DNA of 64,000 nt from NCBI RefSeq assembly GCF_018336155.1, contig NZ_JAGYHF010000001.1, positions 124,001 through 188,000 of the forward strand, written 5' to 3'. Of the stretch, positions 9,011 to 17,458 are shown piece by piece. The notes under the pieces are model-generated. The model saw only the letters and a program-made list of their open reading frames with translations, was not told the origin of the DNA and searched no databases. A program made the translations under genes and the position numbers. Each line of letters begins with the position of its first letter. The stretch's first letter is position 1. This DNA comes from Pseudomonas rustica. GTDB lineage: Bacteria > Pseudomonadota > Gammaproteobacteria > Pseudomonadales > Pseudomonadaceae.

Positions 9011-9392
9011 ACCAACACACAAATAGTAGCAGAGGGCCTAGCGGCCCCAATGGACGAGCTATTAAACAAAGCCGCAAGCACACATATTTTTTCCCAGTTT
9101 CGATCCCGAATCGTGACACCAAGACAGCCACGGCAGGAGCAGGTAAAGCAAAACGCCTGAAAACAAAGCCAAAACACGCTAGCGTTCGAGCCTAGGAAGG
9201 CTGGGGCGCCGCAGCTTTTTTTTGTTCTCAAATAATAGATCTCCGTTTTTGAAAAATGATTTCAATGGTGGCCTTTTGAAATTTGTGTAAATTTATTCTC
9301 GGTCGGCTCTGAAACGGTACATCCGCACCAAAGGCCGGATGCAGTGATCTTGGGAAAGCGTGTACCCCAAACATTCAGTAGGGAAGCTATCG
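8948..9392. other. gap preceding the defence genes
   Basis: About 440 bases. It contains the outer arm of the inverted repeat and, from 9225 on, an AT-rich stretch with three TTGAAA/TTTCAA-like blocks (around 9250-9285), which is the likely promoter area of the Gabija-like operon. No gene is supported. Confidence 0.4.
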
Positions 9393-11315
9393 ATGAAGCT
9401 GTGCAGTCTGCGGGTGAATAATTTCCAATCCTTTGGGCCTGAAGGGGAAGAGGTTACTTTTGAGGACGTGACCTATTTACTAGGCCCTAACGGGGCAGGC
9501 AAAACAGCAACGCTTCAAGGCCTCTGTCGGATGTTCGCATTTGAACCGAATCTGCGACGTATCCGCCGTTCTGACTTCCACGTCCCGGCATCTGAGGAAA
9601 ATCCACCTGAGCAAAGGGAGCTTTGGCTGGAGGCCGATTTCAGCTTTGAAGAAACGCAGGACGATGAGGACGCAGATACCGTTCCAGAGTTTTTCAATCA
9701 GATGGCCCTACGCACCTTCGACGATGTGCCACGAGTACGCTTTCGTTTAGAAGCGACGATGTACGAGGACGGTGAAATCGAAGAGCGTTTTCTGTTTGTG
9801 ACAAAGACAGACGATGCAGGCAACCCTACATCCACCGCATCAGTTCCGAAGAGACATCGAGACAAAATCCACCTTCATTACCTTCCCGCACGCCGTGATC
9901 CATCTGACCACGTGGCATATGGCGCCACTGCCCTTCTTGGTCGGTTACTGCGGGCAGCCAACTGGAATGACGATCGCGAAACTGTAGCAGAACTGACGGA
10001 GCAAATTACCGAGTGCCTTACAGGCAATAAGTCTGTGCAAGCGTTGAGTGATAGCCTGAGCACAGCTTGGCAAAAATTGCACAGGGGCGACTTCTTTGCT
10101 TCCCCGCGATTGACGTTTCAAAATTCCGAAATAGAGGCTTTGCTCAGGCATTTATCTGTTTCGTTCAGCCCAGGTCATGGTGAAAACCAGGTGGATTTTG
10201 TACGCCTGAGCGATGGACAAAAGTCCATGCTGTATCTGTCTCTTGTGTTCTCAGCACTAGCGATTGGGAGGGAAGTCAGATCTGGCAAAAACACCTCATT
10301 TGACCCCCATAAACTCAAGCCACCAGCGTTCACGATCCTTGCGGTAGAAGAGCCTGAGAATAGCCTCTCACCTCATTACCTGGGTCGTATCGTTAACTCC
10401 CTGAAATCCTCTGTAGGTGTTGATGCTCAAGCGTTGATTGCAACCCAAGCGCCGTCGATGCTGCGTCGAGTAGAGCCGGAGCACATCCGTTACCTTCGAC
10501 TTAACAGCAATCGACAAACCCGAGTTACGAAGATCTTGCTGCCGCCCAAACGCAGTGATGCTTACAAATTTGTGAGAGAGGCTGTTCAGGCGTTTCCGGA
10601 GGTGTATTTCGCAAGACTGGTCGTTTTGGGTGAGGGCGACAGCGAGGAAATCGTCCTGCCCAGGATCCTTCAGGCTAAGGGGGCTCCTGTTGACGAATTT
10701 GCAGTAACCATCGCCCCCCTAGGGGGTCGGCACGTGAACCACTTCTGGAAACTCTTATCGGCAATCGGTACTCCCTACATCACCCTTCTAGATCTGGATA
10801 CTGGGCGCCATCAGGGTGGCTGGGGTCGTATAGGTTACATTCGAGATCAATTCGATGCGCATGCACCTCACCTCAACCTTCCACAAGATTGGATTCGGCA
10901 TGCCTGGGACGATCCCGAGCGACCTATAAAGTCCCATCACTTTTTCAACAACTGCACAGTTAGTTTGTTCGCAGAACTCGAAAAGCGCGATGTATTTTAC
11001 TCCGCACCCTTGGATTTAGATTTTGCGATGCTAGCTGCCTTTCCTCAGGCATATAGAGCAGAAGCGTTTCCAGCTACTGCAAAAAACCTTACATCAGTGC
11101 TCGGCGAAAACCATTTCAACCCCGGGCAATACGATGACGTAGAGCAGGCTTGGTTCGCTGCTTACCACAAACTATTCAAACTGAGCAGCAAACCAGCTGC
11201 ACACCTGGACGCGCTTGGAAGACTTACTGATGAGCAACTCCTTGCCTCTCTTCCGGAATCTCTCGACCGACTAGCCGACAGGGTGATAGCAAAGCTGGAA
11301 GAGGCGCCTGAATGA
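9393..11315 (+). CDS. gajA: Gabija-like GajA: OLD-family ATPase/TOPRIM endonuclease
   Basis: A 640-residue protein with an SMC/RecF-like ATPase followed by a TOPRIM nuclease. The Walker A GPNGAGKT lies at residues 31-38, an ABC-type signature RLSDGQKSML near 271 and Walker B ILAVEEPENSLSP near 318. The TOPRIM domain has the acidic GEGDSEE motif near 410 and DLDTG near 465, the metal-binding residues of OLD nucleases. In Gabija this protein nicks DNA when phage replication depletes nucleotides. ATG 9393 has GGGAAG 8 bases upstream. Its stop overlaps the start of the helicase gene (ATGA), the standard Gabija arrangement. It is somewhat longer than the roughly 580-residue type member. A stand-alone OLD nuclease is the alternative, but the helicase partner argues for Gabija. 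Confidence 0.82.
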   Translation: MKLCSLRVNNFQSFGPEGEEVTFEDVTYLLGPNGAGKTATLQGLCRMFAFEPNLRRIRRSDFHVPASEENPPEQRELWLEADFSFEETQDDEDADTVPEFFNQMALRTFDDVPRVRFRLEATMYEDGEIEERFLFVTKTDDAGNPTSTASVPKRHRDKIHLHYLPARRDPSDHVAYGATALLGRLLRAANWNDDRETVAELTEQITECLTGNKSVQALSDSLSTAWQKLHRGDFFASPRLTFQNSEIEALLRHLSVSFSPGHGENQVDFVRLSDGQKSMLYLSLVFSALAIGREVRSGKNTSFDPHKLKPPAFTILAVEEPENSLSPHYLGRIVNSLKSSVGVDAQALIATQAPSMLRRVEPEHIRYLRLNSNRQTRVTKILLPPKRSDAYKFVREAVQAFPEVYFARLVVLGEGDSEEIVLPRILQAKGAPVDEFAVTIAPLGGRHVNHFWKLLSAIGTPYITLLDLDTGRHQGGWGRIGYIRDQFDAHAPHLNLPQDWIRHAWDDPERPIKSHHFFNNCTVSLFAELEKRDVFYSAPLDLDFAMLAAFPQAYRAEAFPATAKNLTSVLGENHFNPGQYDDVEQAWFAAYHKLFKLSSKPAAHLDALGRLTDEQLLASLPESLDRLADRVIAKLEEAPE

Positions 11316-12994
11316 TCAATCCAGATCGGTGGGCTCCTTCCCCCGGGATTCGCTTGGAGCAAAATGCTTGGGAGGTGATACGGGAGTGCGGAAGGTCAGT
11401 CGTGCTAACAGCCGGGCCTGGAGCAGGAAAAACTGAAGTTCTCGCTCAGCGTGCTGACTTCCTACTGCGCACCAACAACTGCCGATACCCTAAAAGAATT
11501 CTCGCTGTATCGTTCAAAACAGACGCGAGTCGTAACCTCAAGCAACGGATACAAATGCGTTGCGGCGTAGAACATGCATCACGCTTCGATAGCGTGACTT
11601 TTCACGGTTTTGCAAAGCGAGTCATCGATAAATTTCGGCCTGTATTGGTGGAAGAAGCACTAGACCAAGATTACGTAATCGGGCCCGAGTACGTCGCGGG
11701 AAAACAAATAACCTTCAAGCAGCTCTTACCTTTCGCCTTGAAAATCTTGAAGGACAGTGAGGTCGCCCGCAATGCGATACGCACGACCTATTCCCATGTG
11801 TTTCTCGATGAGTTTCAAGACTGCACTGGCGACCAATACGAACTCATCAAGCTCCTATTCCACGATACCTCGACAATTCTAACCGCCGTTGGTGATACCA
11901 AGCAGACGATCATGGGTTGGGCGGGAGCATTGGATGGAATATTCAAAACCTACGCTGACGATTTCGCTGCCCGCCCTCTTCGACTATTCCTGAACTTCCG
12001 CTCTCTACCTCGTTTGCTGCGCATGCAGAACGATGTGATCCGAGAGATTGAAGCTGCCGCTGTGATGCCTGACGATCTCGTGGATGGTGACGGCGGGGAC
12101 ATACTCACCGGTCACTTCCGAAACTCCGCTGAAGAGGCTGAGGCTCTCGCAGAAATCATTCAGCACTGGATAGTTGAGGAGCGCATTCCACCTAACGAAA
12201 TCGCGATCCTGATGCCTCGCCAGATAGAGGAATATGCTGAAGCGTTGATGGAGCAACTTGCGCGAAAAAGCATACCGTTTCGCAATGATCACGAGCTACA
12301 GGATTTGCTTAAGGAACCTGCAGTAGGTCTAGTGGTTGACTACCTAACCTGCCTATACGAGCCCGGGCAGTCCGAGGCATGGTCGAGGCTGATGTCGCAA
12401 CTTGCTCCGTTTGAAGACGACGACAGTAAAAGCAGCGCACCCCAGATATTCGAAGAATTGTTTCGGTCTCACAAAAGACAAGTCGCCGCCGACAGCAAAA
12501 CCCCCACTCCGTATGCTTCCTGGTGGAAGCTCGTTTTGGCACTGCTAAAGGGATTGAGCGCATCTGACCTAGCGGCCTTCTCGCCCGACTACCAATCGCG
12601 CCAACGTCTAACTGAGGTCGTACACGACGTCCGAGACCGTATCCGAGCCCAGATTGCCGAAGAGCCGAATCTACTCAAGGTATTGGCGGGATTGTCCGAT
12701 AGCGACTCCGTCAGACTCCTGACAATGCACAAGAGCAAAGGATTAGAGTTCCACTCTGTGATTCTCCTTGGAGTTGAAACACAGGCGTTCTGGGGCAAGC
12801 TTGCAGAAGAGCGATGCGTTTTTTTCGTAGGCGTTTCTAGGGCAAAGCAGAGGCTCGTGCTGACTACTTCTGAGCTACGCCCTCGACCCAAGAGTTCAAA
12901 GAAGCGATGGGACGAGCGAAGGACTCAGCACGGCGAGTTCGTTAGCCACGTTGCGAGGCATCAGACCTGCTCGCTGCATGCGTGGAAAGGCTAA
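11312..12994 (+). CDS. gajB: Gabija-like GajB: UvrD/PcrA-type helicase
   Basis: A 560-residue superfamily-1 helicase overlapping the nuclease gene by four bases. Motif I is TAGPGAGKTEVL (residues 32-43). The ILAVSFKTDA strand is motif Ia, FLDEFQDC near 165 is the Walker B/DExx box, and VGDTKQTIMGWAGA is motif III. The C-terminal core has LLTMHKSKGLEFHSVIL near 468 and FVGVSRAKQRLVLTTSE near 505 (motifs V-VI). In Gabija the helicase forms a complex with GajA and senses DNA ends or processed DNA. It is a little longer than the 494-residue type protein. All ATPase motifs look intact, so the pair is probably functional. Confidence 0.82.
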   Translation: MINPDRWAPSPGIRLEQNAWEVIRECGRSVVLTAGPGAGKTEVLAQRADFLLRTNNCRYPKRILAVSFKTDASRNLKQRIQMRCGVEHASRFDSVTFHGFAKRVIDKFRPVLVEEALDQDYVIGPEYVAGKQITFKQLLPFALKILKDSEVARNAIRTTYSHVFLDEFQDCTGDQYELIKLLFHDTSTILTAVGDTKQTIMGWAGALDGIFKTYADDFAARPLRLFLNFRSLPRLLRMQNDVIREIEAAAVMPDDLVDGDGGDILTGHFRNSAEEAEALAEIIQHWIVEERIPPNEIAILMPRQIEEYAEALMEQLARKSIPFRNDHELQDLLKEPAVGLVVDYLTCLYEPGQSEAWSRLMSQLAPFEDDDSKSSAPQIFEELFRSHKRQVAADSKTPTPYASWWKLVLALLKGLSASDLAAFSPDYQSRQRLTEVVHDVRDRIRAQIAEEPNLLKVLAGLSDSDSVRLLTMHKSKGLEFHSVILLGVETQAFWGKLAEERCVFFVGVSRAKQRLVLTTSELRPRPKSSKKRWDERRTQHGEFVSHVARHQTCSLHAWKG

Positions 12995-13083
12995 AACCCT
13001 TGGGGGAGCTATACCGTAATGAATAAACCTAAAGTTCTGCAGGCGAGATGCTCACCTTATCGTCATAGGCTAGGAGGCACTTG

Positions 13084-13842
13084 ATGTTTTCACCGTTCAA
13101 CATGGAAGATCTGGCAGCAGGGGCGGTCGAGGCATTCAAACTGCTGGGAGATGCTCGTGCAATTGCCGTTTTGGTATCAGGCGAATGCACAGCTGAGTTG
13201 ATCAACACCGATTTCGGCGTCAATTATTGGCAGCTCATGGTGGCACTTCCTATCCCCCTGTACTACGCCATGACAGATGTAGAACGCGAAGCTACCAGTA
13301 AAGCGATTTATGACGTAGTGACCCCGTTCTACTCAACCCTTCATGACGAGGCCCTAAACGGGGTGACCATTGCCCCACGTATTGGGGAAGCCTCCGAAAA
13401 TTGGCGAGAAGAAGCTATCCGATATGTGAAAGGTGAAGGTGTCACCAACCAGGGACGAGTACGAAGCGACAATATTGCCTCGAGGGAACATCAGGGGCTT
13501 CTATTTCGCTCTCAGGCTGAGGTCACTCTGTTCACGGCAATGACACGTGCACAGCTCGCAGTCGCTCCGCTTCCAGTCTTCGTACGGATAGGCAAAGCCT
13601 ACAATCGTCTCGAGCCCGATTTCGTAGTTGTGTTCAAAGGTCTGACTTTCATTATTGAGGTCGACGGAGATACCTATCATCGCGAATCACCTGCCGATGC
13701 TGATAAGCGCTTGGTTCCTTTGACGTGGGAAGGCGTAGAGGTCAGAAGGATACGAGCCTCCGAGCTATCAAGTGACAACGCCGCTAATGTCGTTGTGAAA
13801 GATCTGATAGATTTCATGACGAAAAGGAAAGCAGCTCGTTGA
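13084..13842 (+). CDS. predicted PD-(D/E)XK nuclease, DUF559-like C-terminus
   Basis: A 252-residue protein whose start ATG 13084 has AGGAGG six bases upstream; a TTG one codon earlier is possible. The first 140 residues are not recognised. The C-terminal part shows a restriction-endonuclease-like core: Glu146 in FRSQAEVTLF, Asp179 in LEPDFVVVF and Glu192-x-Asp194 in FIIEVDGDTYH, followed by a WEGVEVRRI strand. This is the pattern of DUF559/Vsr-like nucleases. It lies 90 bases after the Gabija-like helicase on the same strand and may be co-transcribed, so it may be an accessory effector of that system or an independent defence gene. It is soluble, with no signal peptide. Confidence 0.65.
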   Translation: MFSPFNMEDLAAGAVEAFKLLGDARAIAVLVSGECTAELINTDFGVNYWQLMVALPIPLYYAMTDVEREATSKAIYDVVTPFYSTLHDEALNGVTIAPRIGEASENWREEAIRYVKGEGVTNQGRVRSDNIASREHQGLLFRSQAEVTLFTAMTRAQLAVAPLPVFVRIGKAYNRLEPDFVVVFKGLTFIIEVDGDTYHRESPADADKRLVPLTWEGVEVRRIRASELSSDNAANVVVKDLIDFMTKRKAAR

Positions 13843-13973
13843 CTCCACGTGCCGTGAAAGCCGGCAACCTAGCTTCTCGCGACCCAGCTGATAGACTTTC
13901 ATCTCAATACCGCGAGCGCGCCTCGCTCTTGAGGCAACAGGGATGAAACTCACCCAGTAATGGATTCGAAATC

Positions 13974-14675
13974 TTGGCAAATCGACGCACGGCAAAAACA
14001 CCAAAATCGTTCAAACGACCAGCCCTTTATGGTCGCCCAAAACGATGGTTTACCAAAGCTTTCGCTGCTCTGGCATCGCTTGGACTTTTCAGTTTGCTGA
14101 TGACCACAGCCTACAATTTTTTGGTAGGAGACGTAACGCTATCGTTCGTTAAACCACATGGCCGCTATTACGACTTCGACCTAAGAAACGATAGTCCAGC
14201 AGATCAAATCGTTAAGCGTTTCAAAGTAGATTACCCACCGCAAACGCCTATTGCCCACGCCACTCGCACGATTGTCGCAAAAGCTTCCGGCGCAGGGGGG
14301 TACGAGCTACCAGGTGGCAACAGCAGCTGGATTCCAGTGACTGAGTTCGACGAACTGGATGGAAGGATTTTACCTGCTGATAAAGTCACCCCGTTTATCA
14401 TGCCTCCGACGAATAGCAAAAATTACCTGCAGTTGGATGCGGCGGTGTTCGACATCACGTTCGAGACAGAGCCTGCAAACGCTACGTTGAAAGTCATTGA
14501 TGACATTTTGAAAGCTCTCAAGCTGCGCAATCAAGTCACACAACAGAGGTATCTGGTCATGGATAACCTTTGGATACCTACCCGCGCTCTCAGTGTCGCC
14601 GAGGCAGTGAGGCTTGCGTGTAGAGACGATGACTCGCTATCAGACCAATTGTGCCCTGCTCACGCAGGTGGTTGA
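13974..14675 (+). CDS. single-pass membrane protein of unknown function
   Basis: About 233 residues with a basic N-terminus (RRTAKTPKSFKRP) and one membrane segment (AALASLGLFSLLMTTAYNFLV, about residues 31-51, split here as a region), then a soluble domain of about 180 residues predicted outside the cytoplasm. The only in-frame start is TTG 13974, with no clear ribosome site, so the true 5' end is uncertain. No family is recognised. The frame overlaps the next small gene by 47 bases, and the chain continues into an HNH-like gene through an ATGA overlap, so the three are probably one transcription unit. A membrane-anchored component next to a nuclease is common in abortive-infection systems, which is inference from position only. 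Confidence 0.5.
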   Translation: MANRRTAKTPKSFKRPALYGRPKRWFTKAFAALASLGLFSLLMTTAYNFLVGDVTLSFVKPHGRYYDFDLRNDSPADQIVKRFKVDYPPQTPIAHATRTIVAKASGAGGYELPGGNSSWIPVTEFDELDGRILPADKVTPFIMPPTNSKNYLQLDAAVFDITFETEPANATLKVIDDILKALKLRNQVTQQRYLVMDNLWIPTRALSVAEAVRLACRDDDSLSDQLCPAHAGG

Positions 14676-14817
14676 TCGATCCTTGCCTTGGCGGGTGGCC
14701 AACGAGCCTCACACCTACCGTTCGCTCTCTGAGCCGACCACCATTGCAAGCCACTTATCCCGTGACTGGCTACTCGCTGCACTGCTCGAACACATCGTAC
14801 TCAAGGAATTAAAATGA
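14629..14817 (+). CDS. small 62-residue protein overlapping both neighbours
   Basis: The frame begins at ATG 14629 inside the end of the membrane-protein gene and stops in an ATGA overlap with the HNH-like gene at 14814. This double overlap suggests translational coupling. The product is soluble, with SLPWRVANEPHTYRS and a C-terminal helix DWLLAALLEHIVLKELK. No family is recognised. It could be a small regulator or immunity-type partner in the cluster. No strong ribosome site is visible, so it could also be a chance frame. Confidence 0.4.
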   Translation: MTRYQTNCALLTQVVDRSLPWRVANEPHTYRSLSEPTTIASHLSRDWLLAALLEHIVLKELK

Positions 14818-15446
14818 GCCGAGGCAAAGAGTTCTTCCGGGGAATGACGAAGACGCAGCTGAAAGAGATGATTCAGGGGAAGATCGCAGAGGTCGATTTC
14901 GGACAAGAGTTTGAGTCCTCCATCATCGCCGACCTAATTCATCAGAAACATTACCACTGTGCAGCGCAAGATCTGCGCCCTACCCGCTTTCGAAAGCTAC
15001 TCCGCCCAGGAGCGGTTTACGATTTCCAAGGCTACTTTCCGGGTCATGGCTGGCACGGAGTTTCATGGACGCAGTGCATCAACCCTCGAGACGAAATGGA
15101 TTGGTTGGATCGCGCACTCCGGGATGCTGCGCATCCTATGATTTCTCGCTACAGAGCGATGCATCCTGTATGTGAACGATGCAAGAACAATCCGTCTACC
15201 GAAGTTGACCATGTGTCCCCCGAGTTCAAGGTTATGGTCGCCCAGATCATTCAGACGCTCACCACTTCCCAGATTGAGGAAATATTTTCCCGCTTTGACT
15301 GGCTGGACAAAGAGCCGTTCTCTTTGCCGACAGGACACTCTGCTTTACAGCTTCTCCATGATGCTCACCAGACCGCAACTCTCCAAGCGTTGTGCAAACC
15401 GTGCCATGTAATCAACGGCAACGAGCGCCGGCGCCGAACAATTTAG
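14814..15446 (+). CDS. HNH-like zinc-binding protein, possible nuclease
   Basis: A 210-residue protein starting at ATG 14814 within the stop of the preceding small gene. Residues 1-100 hold an unrecognised domain with LIHQKHYHCAAQDL and YFPGHGWHGVSWTQCI. The C-terminal half has the pairs CERCK (near 120) and CKPCH (near 197) flanking TEVDHVSP, in which the D-H follows the order of HNH endonucleases (C-x2-C ... DH ... C-x2-C-H). That supports a zinc-stapled beta-beta-alpha metal nuclease. The spacer between DHVSP and CKPCH is long (about 60 residues). Its position after a membrane protein and a small coupled gene in a defence-type island makes it a candidate effector. Confidence 0.6.
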   Translation: MSRGKEFFRGMTKTQLKEMIQGKIAEVDFGQEFESSIIADLIHQKHYHCAAQDLRPTRFRKLLRPGAVYDFQGYFPGHGWHGVSWTQCINPRDEMDWLDRALRDAAHPMISRYRAMHPVCERCKNNPSTEVDHVSPEFKVMVAQIIQTLTTSQIEEIFSRFDWLDKEPFSLPTGHSALQLLHDAHQTATLQALCKPCHVINGNERRRRTI

Positions 15447-15539
15447 ATGCTCGCTATATGGCTGAGAAAATACCTCGCGGGATAATTCTCAGTCTCTGAC
15501 ATTGCTGGCAAACGAGCCCTGTAGAAAGGCTCCGTAGGG

Positions 15540-15545
15540 TATAAT
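15540..15545 (+). promoter_or_regulatory. candidate -10 box before the phosphatase gene
   Basis: A perfect TATAAT lies about 90 bases before the phosphatase start, in a 190-base intergenic gap. The -35 region 17 bases upstream (CCCTGT) is poor, so the call rests on the -10 box and its position. Confidence 0.35.
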
Positions 15546-15635
15546 TCACAGATCTTACGGCTACGAATTTGAGACCCAGCATGTCTCATGAAATCGCCCT
15601 CTCCGCAGCAATCAGCGTAGGAAATTCGTGACGTC

Positions 15636-16637
15636 ATGACCAATGTTTTGAGGCTTGCGAAGAACGACCACGGCAGAGATTTTGTGGTCGGTGATATCCA
15701 TTTTAAGACGATTGATCTTCACAAAGGTCTTTATGCACTCGACTTCGACAAGGAGGTTGATCGGGTGATAGCCGTGGGAGATCTGATTGATCGCGGCCCC
15801 GGCGTTCTGGATGGTCTGAAGCTTCTCGGTGAACCTTGGTTTTACACAGTCCAGGGTAATCATGAATGGATGCTGATAGGTGCGTTTCGACAAGATCCTC
15901 ATGCACGGTATGCCTCGCATGGAGCTGGGTGGTGGTCTACGATCGCTGATGAATCAAAGCCGATGATTATTGAAAGGCTTGAGAGCCTTCCTCTGGCGAT
16001 CGAGATCGAAACCGTGAAAGGACTTGTGGGGGTCGTGCATGCAGATGTTCCCACTGGCATGGCGTGGAGTGATTTTGTCGGGAGCCTGGATAACCCTCAA
16101 ATTGCAGAGATCGCACTGTGGGGGCGTGAGCGCATCATCAAGCATTATCGCGAGGGTGTTAAAGGCGTTTGGAGGATATGCCTCGGGCACACTTGGATAC
16201 CCTCCCCTCTACGCCTTGGCAATGTACTGGCGCTAGATTGCACCGGTGGCGGTGATGGCCCGCTGGCGATTTACTGCGTTCAAGAAGACAAGGTTTATGT
16301 TGACGGGCGCCCGACATCATTTGATGCAGTTGAACTCGTAACAGATCAGTTGCAGAAGCTCGAGCAAGCCTTGGCCGACCTCAGCAAAACAGTTCACGAG
16401 AACAAGCTCATTGAGTCCCAAGGGTTAAGTGTTGAGGCCGAGACCTTGATCAAGCAAGCACAGTCAACCTGGCTGCCACTCATGGCCGAAATAGGCGAGT
16501 CCCAGAAATTTGTTAATGCGCTGCACGGAGTTAGCCTGCTCACCGGGGATCGCAAAACTGCGAAATTTGAAGAGCTAAAAGCCCGGTATGCTGGGACGCA
16601 ACTCGGAAATCTGTTAAACCGATTGTCGAGCTTTTGA
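15636..16637 (+). CDS. PPP-family metallophosphatase with C-terminal helical extension
   Basis: A 333-residue cytoplasmic protein of the bacterial/phage lambda-like PPP phosphatase type, which removes phosphate from serine, threonine or tyrosine or from small molecules. The dinuclear-metal motifs are all present: VGDIH (residues 18-22), VGDLIDRG (48-55) and GNHEW (72-76), followed by VVHAD and CLGHT for the remaining histidines. The catalytic fold ends near residue 225. A further helical region of about 110 residues (LQKLEQALADLSKTVHENKL) is not part of typical 215-220-residue phage enzymes. It starts at ATG 15636 without a clear ribosome site. Its place in the island suggests defence or counter-signalling, but this is not demonstrable from sequence. 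Confidence 0.75.
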   Translation: MTNVLRLAKNDHGRDFVVGDIHFKTIDLHKGLYALDFDKEVDRVIAVGDLIDRGPGVLDGLKLLGEPWFYTVQGNHEWMLIGAFRQDPHARYASHGAGWWSTIADESKPMIIERLESLPLAIEIETVKGLVGVVHADVPTGMAWSDFVGSLDNPQIAEIALWGRERIIKHYREGVKGVWRICLGHTWIPSPLRLGNVLALDCTGGGDGPLAIYCVQEDKVYVDGRPTSFDAVELVTDQLQKLEQALADLSKTVHENKLIESQGLSVEAETLIKQAQSTWLPLMAEIGESQKFVNALHGVSLLTGDRKTAKFEELKARYAGTQLGNLLNRLSSF

Positions 16638-16975
16638 AAGGTTTTTCGAGGCCCGAAATTCGCCCCCCTCAACGCTTATATGAGTCAATGATCACATACG
16701 GCTATGCGCTGCCTGGTCATGGCTAACGCATCGAGCTAAATGGGCTGGGGCAACAGGCGCAATCAAGAACAAGTGGCGACTCAGGGCGTACGTCAACAAC
16801 AGTTCACTCTCTTATTGACCCGTAAGCCTGGCATCAGTAGCATCCGGCTAAGCGATTACCTGAATCGCGCGGTCGGCACGCAAAGGCTTTGTCACAGGTG
16901 ATACACCCTCCATTTCCACGCATTCGACAGTCGTCATTCGCGGGCAGCCGACACCGCTAACGACCGGAGTTTGCG
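16638..16975. other. gap without recognisable gene
   Basis: About 340 bases between the phosphatase gene and the next small gene. No gene, repeat or terminator with a T-run was found. Confidence 0.35.
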
Positions 16976-17458
16976 ATGATCCTTCCCGTTTTCCCTGTTG
17001 ATCTTGAACGTCACACAGGTCTGAAGAAAGCCGCTCGCGTTCTCTTCAAAACCTGGCCCGGCTTGAAGCCCATCAGTCACTCCCAAGCACTAAGAATTCT
17101 CGCCAAAGGTCTTGGCTATAAAAGCTACCATCACGCCAAAGAACTGTCGTCGTCCTGGCCTGACGCCCGCCCCAGCATCGAGATCAACGCGGTCGAGTGG
17201 AACATCTCGCAAGCAATGACTGCTGAACTTCAAGCTCCAGGTAACCCTAAAGTGGGCATCAACCTAGGCAATCTCCTTGCGTACATTCAGACGCTCCCCT
17301 TGCACCATCTGAAGATCTTCAAGATCTACCCAGAGTTATTGGATGGGCGGAATTCGTTTCCGCTCCTTCCACACGATGCACAGTCACCGTTTGGAAAATT
17401 TCAACATAGCCCGATCTTCCCTCTCGAGGACGGATGGCAGATCTTCGACAACATTTAG
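16976..17458 (+). CDS. small protein with glyoxalase-associated SHSQAL motif
   Basis: A 160-residue soluble protein. Residues 15-55 read KKAARVLFKTWPGLKPISHSQALRILAKGLGYKSYHHA (quoted as a region). This matches the short helical segment S-H-S-x-A-L-x-x-L-A-x-x-L-G-Y-x-x-W/Y that precedes glyoxalase-fold domains in some bacterial proteins and that also occurs alone in plasmid and island proteins. No glyoxalase domain follows, and the remaining 100 residues are unrecognised. A binding or regulatory role is possible. It stands alone on the plus strand before a block of minus-strand genes. Confidence 0.5.
   Translation: MILPVFPVDLERHTGLKKAARVLFKTWPGLKPISHSQALRILAKGLGYKSYHHAKELSSSWPDARPSIEINAVEWNISQAMTAELQAPGNPKVGINLGNLLAYIQTLPLHHLKIFKIYPELLDGRNSFPLLPHDAQSPFGKFQHSPIFPLEDGWQIFDNI

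Noticed and set aside
9005..9240. short frames between the kinase fragment and the Gabija-like operon, considered as a lost integrase or greB 5' end
   Set aside because: Neither strand encodes the GreB N-terminus or a recombinase motif.
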